Positions 37,501-44,400 of a stretch of 64,000 nucleotides of DNA are shown here, in pieces. Below the pieces are notes generated by a model. The model searched no databases, was not told the DNA's origin, and saw nothing but the letters and a program-made list of their open reading frames with translations. The translations under genes and the position numbers were made by a program. This DNA is from Candidatus Parabeggiatoa sp. HSG14 (GTDB lineage Bacteria > Pseudomonadota > Gammaproteobacteria > Beggiatoales > Beggiatoaceae): NCBI GenBank assembly GCA_030378085.1, contig JAUCGK010000393.1, positions 1-64,000 of the forward strand, written 5' to 3'. Position 1 is the stretch's first letter; each line of letters starts with the position of its first letter.

Positions 37501-37916
37501 GCAGTTGCTTCTTGCAAAGCATATTCTCGTGCGATTTTTTCAGCATCGCTCTCAAGGCTGAGTTCTATTTCTTCAAGCAGAAAATTGCTTTCATCATGGA
37601 TCATTTGACGAGGTTCGCCACCGACATTAGAAAAAGTGGTGCGTAACGATTCATGCCGTGCTACCACAGATTCCAATGCTCTTTTGAAAGCCTTAGTATC
37701 CAGTATTCCCTCCAACCGGATCGCACCTGGGATATTATAGGCAACCGAATTTTCCTCCATTTGATCTAAAATCCACAAGCGTTTCTGAGCATGAGAAACC
37801 GCATAACCCTCTTTGGCTACCTTCTTTTTCTTAAAAAAACCACTTTCCCGCAGGGTTTGCAAAGCTTCCATATCACCTGCTTTAGCACGGCGTTTAAGTT
37901 CTTCCAATGTTGTCAT
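25551..37916 (-). CDS. Trimodular NRPS: C-A-PCP, C-A-PCP-E, C-A-PCP, C
   Basis: 4121 residues. Module 1: C (HHIVCDEW near 175, Gly of HHxxxDG replaced by Glu), A (a3 near 634; code D-A-F-F-L-G-V-T-F, Ile/Val-like), PCP near 1034. Module 2: C (HHIISDGW near 1222), A (a3 near 1705; same code), PCP of the GGDSIKA type near 2095, epimerase (HHLIVDGVSW near 2279, EGHGRE, RTVGWFTSMYP, FNYLGQ). Module 3: C of the D-donor type (YPLSPMQEGLLF, HHHILFDGW near 2765), A (code D-V-G-E-I-G-S-I-D, the ornithine code of gramicidin S and tyrocidine), PCP near 3632. A final C domain (HHIIGDGW near 3825) ends the protein and must pair in trans with the next A domain. It starts seven bases after the upstream gene's stop, with GAGG about twelve bases before the ATG. 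Confidence 0.93.
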   Translation of the reverse strand: MTTLEELKRRAKAGDMEALQTLRESGFFKKKKVAKEGYAVSHAQKRLWILDQMEENSVAYNIPGAIRLEGILDTKAFKRALESVVARHESLRTTFSNVGGEPRQMIHDESNFLLEEIELSLESDAEKIAREYALQEATAPFNLSKGPLLRAKLLKLAENKYVFLFNIHHIVCDEWSIGVLVQELMALYANNPLPQLPIQYKDYAAWQNAQLAESQSEPHREYWHQKLSGDLPALNLPIDYPRPAVLTFAGETLSITLENTPVNALKKISLKYGASLFMSLVAVLKILLYRYTGQEDIIIGTPIAGREHPDLENQIGFYVNMLALRDTINGSDCFTDILKKSKQSAEESYEHQIYPFDRLVNELDLAHDMSRSPLFDVVVTLQNDEPLAFRLGDVKVSDFDTPFNVAKFDLSFLFVETNNTLQLGINYNTDIFHFETINRMAEHIEQLMLSIVDHVDTPISTLNILSKTEKQRLLVEFNNTTTDYPFDKTVVALFEENVEKNPDAIAIVFEKQHLTYTALNQQANQLAHYLQTLGVKPEVLIGLCIERSCEMVIGLLGILKAGGAYLPLDPAYPVARLMFMLEDADVPVLLTQSSLVEKLPSHQAQMLCLDTEGDRFSQLSLDNPVSGVGPENLAYVIYTSGSTGKPKGVAVSHQAINRLVLNTNYIQLEQSDKIAQVSNISFDAATFEIWGALLHGARSVVINKDILLSPHEFSLHLREQEINVLFLTTALFNQLAREVPNAFNSVRDLLFGGEAVEPRWVAKILENSPPKRLLHVYGPTENTTFTTWYFVEEVPKGATNIPIGIPIANTQVYILDNDLQPVPIGISGELHIGGVGLALGYLKRSKLTAEKFIHNPFAENSDAHLYKTGDLTRYRPDGNVEYLGRIDNQVKIRGFRIELGEIEAVLAQYSIVQENAVMLHYDTSHDKQLVAYIVTKSEEPFNDRELRAFLKERLPDYMIPLALIPLEAMPLTPNGKIDRHKLSQLGVNYYPLSEETFIAPRTPEEEQLAEIWADVLGIEKIGIHDNFFERGGHSLKATQMMSKVYSDMEVKIGLREVFSTPTLAELAELIDSKKPTVFVPIAPLPKTKHYAASNAQRRLWVLERMGTDIAAYNITCVNLLAGQLNIDAFEKSLQTLVARHESLRTTFIELNEEPQQKIHQTVEFKIKLVDLTTEENPEKSAQLRVNKEAAKPYNLEKGPLFKVKLYRLDDERHVFLFGMHHIISDGWSLEVFIKELLALYNAFVDNKENPLPPLRIQYKDYAQWQNNLLTDTKANSHHAYWLEQFSGEIPVLDLPADSPRPLVQTFQGGVQTFSLSPQTTDNLRKLSHEQGASFFMTLLSFVKLLMYRYTGQEDIIIGSPVAGREHPDLANQIGFYVNMLALRDTLQAQDNFVCVLEKIKNTVTNAFEHQIYPFDRLVEELEIKRDMGRNPLFDVAVSLMQSINSTDSDFSAIKVSPFEIETPVSKFDLTFYFSEMADNSCGVGIEYSTDLFSPERIERMAAHFSELVNSVLDAPNQPIGHLNILPQWERQKVLVEFNETYSDYPRDKTIAEVFETQVEKTPDNPAVICGKTVLTYQALNQKANCVALLLREKYQIESEECIAVLLDRSEWTAVALVSILKAGGAYVPIDPAYPHNRITYILKDTDCRIVLSEEKHITGVLADIPDIQAIALKTFDEVVCSNLKSVGNALNLKSVGNASNLAYVIYTSGSTGLPKGSLIEQKSVLRLVLNTNYIDINEDDRILQTGSLAFDASTFEIWGSLLNGACLCLPSDDVLLEAEELKHLMTHHGITTMFLTTGLFNQFVEADMSLFKDLKTLLMGGEKVSVRHVNLLRETYPTVGLKHVYGPTENTTFTTYYPVKEHCDNDAPIGAPIANSTTYIIGTHNQPMPIGVPGEICTGGDGLARGYLNQPELTVEKFVSNPFKANEQLYRTGDLGYWLPEGNIAFIGRIDNQVKVRGFRIEPGEIEDRLLRHINVKEAVVITRETTVGTKELIAYVSSDELLTATELRSHLAETLPNYMIPAHIVRLDKLPLTVNGKVDKRALPTPETTESELSTTYIAPRNDEEKILANIWESVLGQKPIGLHDNYFELGGDSIKAIQVSSRLMRDGWKMEVRDLFHNPTIAELAPQLRQTKTQQEKQEVVVGQVPLTAIQQWFFANHSGDLHHFNQALFLRSQEQLDENKIRNVLQKLQEHHDALRITYQKTSEVSETAILQNNAGLDYPLSFEVVDLAEKENEITALESHANSVQASLVLEKGPLMKAVLYQLTAGDRLLLVIHHLIVDGVSWRIIIEDIEQGYRQAIDGDEIRFDAKTVSFKHWAEEVQRYATCKALLQESTYWSSVLEETIVTPLPRDFESEENIYGDCQSTSISFSESETHSLLTGTHHAYHTEINDILLTALGRALKRWHDGDAIWITMEGHGRETLEKTLDVSRTVGWFTSMYPFLLKALGDDIGYQIKSVKEALRQIPSKGIGFGILSYITPASILKETQSTILSNGIKENSQLSFNYLGQFDESGDSGFFGFANESSGQVISPRLQRHHDLDVGGMIADGQLNLSILFNPKRHLSETVEKLLTDFKEELLAVVEHCQNQSVGEKTPGDFTIPTLFSLDEYDTFLKTNAWKASQIDDIYPLSPMQEGLLFESLYNTDSTAYFIQTSYRLNSTLQLEQFKQSWYELSRRHAVLRTAFIHENVSRPLQVVFKDRVPEIVVIDWRDVTEVEQNARLETYIEQDIKRGFDFQDDALMRIAILKLGNTMYQVVWSHHHILFDGWCLGTLYKEFNAIYSALLQNDKPQLPALPPYSDYIGWLEKQNLESAKDFWSHYLSGYEQLATLPKWHASSKEYLPKEITFEIEKTVQLKQLAAQQSVTLNTVIQTLWGLLLSRYNNVEDVVFGAIVSGRPSALKGVEEMVGLFINAIPVRMKCQAEHSFLEVLQAMQKASLESEFYHYCPLAEVQAQSTIGRNLFDHVLVFENYPIDDALTQESESSTENTTEVAVHDRTHYDFDVTIIPGNLLEIKFSFNGNVYPEEQIARTATHFQTALSHVLESPKQPIGNVQILPQLEQQQLVDTFNNTTMDYPRNKTIVDIFEEQVKKHPSRVAVIFENTQLTYQMLNVQANQLANYLRTLGIIPEKRVGICLERSQEMIIGVLGILKAGGAYVPLDPLYPKERLVFMLEDSQVSVLLTQQRLELGIGDWSLAIEKKIQVVYLDTDWAKININEQSAVANDLVLAAQPKNLAYVIYTSGSTGQPKGVMVEHANLVNAAYAWQQAYRLNEFEVRLLQMASLSFDVFAGDLIRALTNGGQLIVCPFEILLEPDLFYKLLTKHHINILESTPGLIIPLMDYIQENSLNIDFLNLLIIGSDSLPFKQYKTLQDRFGAHTRVINSYGLTEATIDSGYFEGKPSNLTRGINTPIGKPLANIQYSVLDSKQRLLPIGLFGELYIGGEGIARGYLNRPALTDERFISHPQGKRLYRTGDMVRWLPDGNLEFQERVDNQVKIRGYRIELGEIENQLILHPSVNKAVVVSWLENSNAPTLVAYVVVSNKWDTANTREYLQATLPDYMIPSFFIKLDELPLTPNGKVDKNALPAPTETDIDRTTKYTAPRDDLETQLVHVWQEVLQIETISIFDNFFELGGHSLKAMQMVSKIHQTLGVKIALRDLFGLPTIAELAVQIKTAESSVFSGIEPAPTQADYDLSYAQQRLWLLHKMGGVANVAYNMPSAFIFEEKMDIVALKKAFVTLLERHEALRTAFIEIEGEPKQKIYPHVDFAVNEIDISHEANVDEKAQQLVDKDANIAFDLSKPPLFRATLVTLGKTRYVFILTIHHIIGDGWSENILYREVTTLYNAYHQGMPNPLKPMRIQYKDFAVWQNAKGFEQEEKYWLTQLSAVPPLLRLPYDFSEIEEERDFRGDIQSLTLDVDMTQGLRKLAVQKQTTVSNVVLALFKLLLFQFTKQEDFCVGVSIANRNHPDIENLIGFFVNILPIRTQFSENMEFDELLQLVIQNTQEAFEHQDYPFDLMIQKLNPTRINNRQPLLNVIYAFQNFLDVHIDIGADKSVLEKVGDLNNPKGLDVSFKTSKFDLTLFVSDYGDTLHFDMEYDTGLFLPATIQHYLAILQRFAGMVVG
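32814..32878. repeat. 27-bp in-frame tandem repeat inside an A domain
   Basis: About 2.4 copies of a 27-base unit encoding NLKSVGNA(L/S), lying just before core motif a3 of the second A domain of the trimodular NRPS. Copies differ at a few bases. Confidence 0.75.
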
Positions 37917-37923
37917 AATCTGT

Positions 37924-40900
37924 TTAATCCTCTAATAACATTTCTAATTCTTCAGCCGTCATCACGCTATCTTGTGACGGTTTATTTTCCAATAATGATG
38001 CTTCCAAAGGTTTAATTTCAGCATAGACGGATTGGTCTCTGTCTTTAGCCAATTCAGCTAATTCAGCGACAGTGGGTTGGCGAAAGATATCAAGCAATTT
38101 AACATTAATACCCATATCTCGTTGCATTTTGGAAATGACTTTAGTCGCCTTTAGGCTATGCCCGCCTAATTCAAAAAAGTTATCATAAATGCCCACTTTT
38201 TCTACATTTAACACTGTTTGCCACACAGAGATTATTTTTTGTTCCATCTCATTACGGGGAGGTGTATAAATGATTTCTAACTCTGGTCTAGTTTGCTCTG
38301 GTACCGGTAATGCCTTGCGATTCACTTTACCATTGGGTGTTAAAGGTAAAGCGTCCAATGGCATAAAAACTTCTGGCAACATATAATCGGGTAACTTTTC
38401 TTTGAGAAAGTTGCGTAGCTCGCTAGGGCTATTTTGCTGCATCTTATCAGAATACACAACATAAGCGACTAACCGCTTATCTTCTGGTGTATCTTCTCTA
38501 ATAATAACCACGCCTTCACGCACCGATGGATATTCGTGCAGCACCGCTTCAATTTCTCCCAACTCAATCCGAAAGCCACGGAGTTTAATTTGGTGATCGA
38601 TACGTCCAAGATATTCGATGTTGCCATCAGGGAGATAGCACGCTAAATCACCTGTTTTATAAAGGCGTGTTAATCCTCCAAGGTTTTTAAAATTTTGGAG
38701 GTTTTCTGGATTTATGAACTTTTCCGCAGTCAATTCTGGCCGATTAAGATAGCCTTTGGCTAAACCAGCGCCACCAATATGTAATTCACCTTGCACCCCA
38801 ATAGGAAGTGGCTTGAGTGTGCTATCTAAAATAAATACTTGTGTGTTGGCGATGGGATGACCGATAGAGACTGCCTCTAGAGTACCAGCTTCAGCTTGTA
38901 CCTGATAAGTTGTTGACCAAATAGTCGTTTCAGTTGGCCCATACATATTCCAAACGGCGCGGCTTTTTTTCAGCAATTGTAAAGCCAATTCTCCAGGTAA
39001 TGCTTCGCCACCACAAAGAATTTTCAGTTGCTCACTACCCTCCCATCCTGCTGCCAACAGCAAACGCCACGTAGCGGGGGTCGCTTGCATAACGGTTACA
39101 CCACATTTATCTAATTGTTCTAATAACTGTGACCCGTCAGCAGCCACTTCAGGACTGGCTAATACGATTTTTGCCCCAGTCATCAGTGGCAAGTAAAGTT
39201 CCAATGCTGCGATGTCAAAAGAAAGCGTTGTAACGGCTAAAAGCACATCTTCCGCTGTCAAGCCAGGTTGTTGACGCATAGAAATTAAGAAATTACACAA
39301 CGACTTATGAGTAATTTGTACGCCTTTAGGCTTACCCGTAGAACCAGAAGTATAAATCACATACGCTAAATTATCAGGCTTGGTTATTGGCAACGCTTCG
39401 TTAGTAACCGATAATAGGTTATCATCATTTATTTTTGCCCAATCGGTATCCAAATAAACGATTTTTACCTTATCATTTATTTTTAATGCCCAATCAGCAA
39501 TACCCAACTTTTCTTGCGTCAATAATACCGATACTTGAGAGTCTTCCAACATAAAAGCCAAACGTTCTTGAGGATAAATAGGGTCTAATGGCACATAAGC
39601 TCCCCCCGCTTTGAGAATACCCAGTAATCCTACAAGCATATCTAAAGAACGCTCGACATAAATTCCCACTAACCCATTTGCTGCCACACCTAAATTTTGC
39701 AAGTAATGGGCAAGTTGATTAGCACGGCTGTTTAACGCTTTATAGGTCAGTTTTTGATTTTCAAATTGTATAGCTACTACATTAGGTGTTTTTTCTACCT
39801 GAATTTCAAACAAATCAATCAGTGTTTTTTCATGGGGATATGCGACTACTGTGTCATTAAATTCATAAAAAAGTTGCTTTTTTTCAGCCTTCGTAAGGAT
39901 ATTCAATTGACTTATAGGTTGATGAGCATCCACTAAAATACTTTCAATCAACACATTAATATGGTTGCCCATCCTTTTAATACGATCTTCTAAAAAAAGA
40001 TCGGTGTTGTATTCAATACTAAAAAATAAACCTTTTTCATTTTCCTTAAAATGGAAAGTTATATCCAGTTTACTGGCTTTGGATTCTAGGATAACAGGAC
40101 GCATAAGGAGACCTTCAACAGACCGTTCTAACTCACCGCTGGCATTTTGAAGACTCACCATCACGTCAAATAGTGGAGAACGACTCATATCCCTGTGTAA
40201 ATTTAATTCGTTTACTAAGCGATCAAAGGGATAAATCTGATGATCGTAGGCTGCTACCGCAGTTTGTTTAACTTGTTGTAAAAATGTCTCAAAAGATTGT
40301 TCCCCATTGATCTGATCCCGTAAGACCAATGTACTGACGTAAAAGCCAATTTGTTCTTCCAAATCGGCATGATTTCTACCGGCAATGGGACTACCAATGA
40401 TAATATCTTCTTGATCTGTATATCGGTAGAGCAACACTTTAACTACAGCTACCAATATCATAAACAAACTTACATTTTGTTGACGACAGAAAGTGAGCAA
40501 CGAATTTTTTTGTTCTGCCAAAAGCACAAAAGCAAGATCATTACCGTTGAATGTCTGAAGCGATGGGCGTGGAAAATCAGTTGACAAGTTTAAAACAGAT
40601 ATGTCTCCTGCGAGTTTTTTGTGCCAATAGTCACGATGAGACACAAGGTTCTCACTCTCCAACTGCTGATTTTGCCAATAGGCATAATCACGATATTGAA
40701 TACGCAAAGGTGGTAATGAAACTGCTTTTCTATGATGAAAGGCTTCGTAAAATTGGGTAAATTCTCCCATTATCACGTTAATGCTCCACCCGTCCGAAAT
40801 AATATGGTGCATAGTAAAAAGCATAACATGATTTTTTTCAGACAGTTTCAGTAAAGAAACCTTTAGCAAAGGCCCTTTTTCCAAATCAAAGGGTTTCAAT

Positions 40901-41409
40901 GCCTCCTCATATATTAGTTGTTGAGCTACTGTTTCAGCGTTTTCCTGAGTGGTTAAATCCTTTAATCGAACTTTAAAATCAATATTATCGTGAATTTTTT
41001 GCAGTGGTTGACCATCAATCGTGATAAAAGTGGTCCGTAAAGATTCATGGCGTTGTATTAACAGGGCCAATGTTTTTTCAAAAGCCTCCCGATCCAGTTG
41101 ACCTTCTAACCACAAATATAATGGAACATTATAGGCTACTGAGCCTTCCTCCAGTTGAGCAAGCACCCATAAACGTTGTTGTGCATTTGACAGTTCATAG
41201 TATTCCTGTTCAGGGATCGGTTCTATACTGAATACTTTGTTTAAATGCCGCAAAAACCTCAATATTTCTGGTTTACGGGCTTTTAATTGGGAAAGTAATT
41301 CTGTTGTCAATCGTCCCTTTGGTGTTCTGTAACGCAAACGATCATCCTCGATCCAGAGTTTTATATTCAAACTATGAAGCTCAGATAAAAATTCCTCTAT
41401 TGTTTTCAT
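37924..41409 (-). CDS. Single-module NRPS with TubC docking domain: TubC-C-A-PCP
   Basis: 1161 residues. Residues 1-55 (MKTIEEFLSELHSLNIKLWI, then RLRYRTPKGRLT) form a TubC-type N-terminal docking domain. The C domain (about 68-500, HHIISDGWS near 206) and A domain (about 510-1010, a3 near 693) follow, with a pocket code read as D-I-L-Q-L-G-M-I-W, the known glycine type, then a PCP (GGHSLKA near 1083). The tail ends MTAEELEMLLED, an acidic helix possibly used for docking. Its ATG overlaps the stop of the PKS gene (ATGA), with a GGGGAA ribosome-binding site inside the PKS 3' end, so the two are translationally coupled. It should add Gly to the PKS-extended chain. Confidence 0.93.
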   Translation of the reverse strand: MKTIEEFLSELHSLNIKLWIEDDRLRYRTPKGRLTTELLSQLKARKPEILRFLRHLNKVFSIEPIPEQEYYELSNAQQRLWVLAQLEEGSVAYNVPLYLWLEGQLDREAFEKTLALLIQRHESLRTTFITIDGQPLQKIHDNIDFKVRLKDLTTQENAETVAQQLIYEEALKPFDLEKGPLLKVSLLKLSEKNHVMLFTMHHIISDGWSINVIMGEFTQFYEAFHHRKAVSLPPLRIQYRDYAYWQNQQLESENLVSHRDYWHKKLAGDISVLNLSTDFPRPSLQTFNGNDLAFVLLAEQKNSLLTFCRQQNVSLFMILVAVVKVLLYRYTDQEDIIIGSPIAGRNHADLEEQIGFYVSTLVLRDQINGEQSFETFLQQVKQTAVAAYDHQIYPFDRLVNELNLHRDMSRSPLFDVMVSLQNASGELERSVEGLLMRPVILESKASKLDITFHFKENEKGLFFSIEYNTDLFLEDRIKRMGNHINVLIESILVDAHQPISQLNILTKAEKKQLFYEFNDTVVAYPHEKTLIDLFEIQVEKTPNVVAIQFENQKLTYKALNSRANQLAHYLQNLGVAANGLVGIYVERSLDMLVGLLGILKAGGAYVPLDPIYPQERLAFMLEDSQVSVLLTQEKLGIADWALKINDKVKIVYLDTDWAKINDDNLLSVTNEALPITKPDNLAYVIYTSGSTGKPKGVQITHKSLCNFLISMRQQPGLTAEDVLLAVTTLSFDIAALELYLPLMTGAKIVLASPEVAADGSQLLEQLDKCGVTVMQATPATWRLLLAAGWEGSEQLKILCGGEALPGELALQLLKKSRAVWNMYGPTETTIWSTTYQVQAEAGTLEAVSIGHPIANTQVFILDSTLKPLPIGVQGELHIGGAGLAKGYLNRPELTAEKFINPENLQNFKNLGGLTRLYKTGDLACYLPDGNIEYLGRIDHQIKLRGFRIELGEIEAVLHEYPSVREGVVIIREDTPEDKRLVAYVVYSDKMQQNSPSELRNFLKEKLPDYMLPEVFMPLDALPLTPNGKVNRKALPVPEQTRPELEIIYTPPRNEMEQKIISVWQTVLNVEKVGIYDNFFELGGHSLKATKVISKMQRDMGINVKLLDIFRQPTVAELAELAKDRDQSVYAEIKPLEASLLENKPSQDSVMTAEELEMLLED

Positions 41410-44400
41410 ATTTCCCCTTCCTCTTCATCAGTTGCTGTGTCAGTAAATGGCTGTATTCCTAGTTCTACTGGAATAACCTTTTCAATACTGTTAGCTAAGG
41501 TAGCCACTGTCTGATTATCAAATATACTGCTCATGGGCAAGTTTATTTTGAGGGCTTTATGGAGCCGAGAAATTACTTGAGTAGCAAGCAAGGAATCTCC
41601 ATTCAAATCAAAAAAATTGTCATGGATGCCTATCTGAGAAATACCCAGCAATTCTTGCCAGATACTGGCGAGCGTTTTTTCAATCTCATTACGTGGAGCC
41701 ACATAATCCGTCGTCAATTCTTCAGGGCGTTGATGCGCTTGGAAGGAAGAAGTCACTGGCTGCCCTATCTCCTCATTTGAGGCAATTAAGACGCGCTGGC
41801 TGGATAGACTTTTTTCTTGAATCACGGCTGTGTCAACCTTGACTTTTTTCAGGGTATAGTCTTCGATAACAACCAATTCCGCTCCCATTTCATCCATGAT
41901 AGTAATATTATACTTAAACATACCCTGTTGATTTGTTTCTGCGTATCTGACATGGCTGTAGATTTTTTGAGGCAAATTACCATTTATTTTCACACGCCTA
42001 TATGAAAACGGTAAACAACCTTGCTTGTCTTTGACATACAGAAAGCTTGCGGCAATATCCAACAAAGCAGGATGTAATTTATAGTACTCGATATCGTTGG
42101 TATAAGACTCAGACAATTCCAGCAGAGCTAATCCCTGATTGATACCAAACTTGGCCCATTTAACATTTATCCAACGGGGGCCATAAGTTCTGAGGCGTGT
42201 TTCAAATTTAGTTATTTCCCCGATACCTTGCTCAGTGATAACAATTTCCTCTTCGCTACATTCCGCTTCAATTGCCTTGATTTCATATTTCTCGAAATCT
42301 TCTGCTATTGCGTTAACTTCTCCCCGGGTATGTTCTTGCCAATTGTCTTCCCCTAATCGGCTGACTACAAAAAATTCATAAATTTCTTGGTCAATGTCTT
42401 TCCGTTTTTTTAGAATAGTACGAACTTCTCTTTCCTCACCTTCTTCTAAAATCAATGGAGAAATGAAATAGACTTCCCTTATTTCAATCTGACTGGCAAC
42501 AGAGTTTTCTGATAAAGAAAAAAGGTGATTTTCAAAAGCTGCTCTCACCATTTCCAAATAGGCTGTTCCGGGAAGTATTGCTTTTTCCATAAGCCTGTGT
42601 TCATCAAGAACCCAATACTGAGTGGTGTTATAATAGCCAATATAACTCTTTTCCTGATTTAGCTCGTCAACAACACATTTATCAAATAAGGGATGTCGTA
42701 TATCAAATTCCTGAACACTAGAGTATTGGGAAAAATCCTTTTCAAGTCCGGTTTTCAATTCCCTACGAAAATCTCTTGGTGAGACAATTACATGTGGCGA
42801 TGTGCAACCGGAAAGAATCTTGCTAAATATCTTGACACCTGCGTCAGACCACCCTTGTCTTTTTATTTCATCTGCTATTTTTTGTTTCTTTACAGGAGAG
42901 ATATTCGCCTGTTCTATCATTCCAAGTTCTTGCCAAACCCCCCAATCAATTGAAATAGTAAATATATTATTTTGATGCGTATTGTAAAAGGCGAAAGCAT
43001 CAAGAAAGGCATTGACAGCACTGTAATCTATTTGTCCAACAATCGGTGAAATCGAACTGAGCGAAGAACAGAGAATGAAGAAATCAAGTTTTGCTTCCTT
43101 TAAGGTTTTATCCAATAGATAAGTACCTTTTACCTTGGGGGCAAAAACCCTTTTTGTTTCTGCCACTGTTTTAGTATAAGTAAGTCCTTGTCCCAAAATC
43201 CCCGCAGTATGAATTATTCCATGAATAGTTCCAAAGCGTTCAATTGCCCATGCAGTCACGGATTGCATTTGTTCAGAATCCGAAACATCGGCACGAATAG
43301 CAAAAACTTCTGAACCTAAGTTTTCTATTTCTTTTAGTGTCCGTATTTTATTTTGTAGTTTTTGAGCTTTGCCGTCTGTGGAAACCCATGATAATGGTTT
43401 GAAATTTGTTTCCCCCTTATTGCTCCCTCGAACAATAATAAGTCCAGCATCCGTTTTTTTTCTCTTTTCTTCATCCTGAGGAAAAGTGGTAACAGAAACA
43501 ATCGGATGCTTGTTTAATACTTGTTCCCACTTATCTAAACTTAATAAGGGAGAATTATTTCTGTTGTCATCAAAATACCACCATCCCTCAGCCAATCCCC
43601 AAATCATATCGTCCCAGCGTTGTTGCTTTACGGTTTCTACCAGACACATTAAACCACTTGGCACCAATAATTTCAGTAAATTAGCTGTGGTTTTTTCTAT
43701 GTTTTTTGTCGCATGTACAACATTATATCCGATTATAATATCAAAAAAGTCCTTTTTATATCCTTGTTTTTCTGGGTCTTTTGATATATCAAACAAGCCG
43801 AATTTCATGTCATCCAAACCACGTTTAGATGCTTCTTTTTCGGCATTCCGTACAAATGATTTCCCCAAGTCAGTAAAATGGTATTCAACTTTGTAATTTT
43901 TCAAAGCTTCCAATACATAATGTGTCAACCCGCCTGTGCCACCGCCAACTTCCAATATTTTCAGAGTTCTTCCTTTATCCGCAATGGCAGAAAGTATCTC
44001 TCCCAAAAGCGTCATATAGAGCTTATCATTAGCATATTCTGCTGTCTTATCCGCATTTTGTGCCAAAATACCACCTGGAGTCCCATCAGGATATAACACA
44101 TTGATAGGCACTATTTCCCCGCTCAAAGCTTTTCCATAGTGGGTTGTACAATGTTCTAAAATATTTACGATACCTTGAAATTGAGGAAATTTCTGGTAAA
44201 ATTCTTTTTTCAGAATAGCTGGCTCTTTGACTTGCTCCACGTTGAGAAATTCTATATGCTCACCTTCCACCTTCACAAAATTGTCCTCAGCCAATACATT
44301 GAGAAAGAAATTATAAAATTTCTCAAACTGTGGCATTATCCCCAATGCCGTCTTTAACTCCGCCTTCTTATAATGCTCTCCCTTACTGAGTGCTATCGTC

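Noticed and set aside
41830..42690. Inactive DH domain
   Set aside because: Flanking motif residues deviate (Glu for Gly, Ser for Gln/His), but the catalytic His and Asp are both present, so inactivity cannot be claimed.
43486..43896. 136-codon open frame on the plus strand
   Set aside because: It lies opposite the methyltransferase part of the PKS and has no family features; the same holds for the other plus-strand frames across 22-64 kb.
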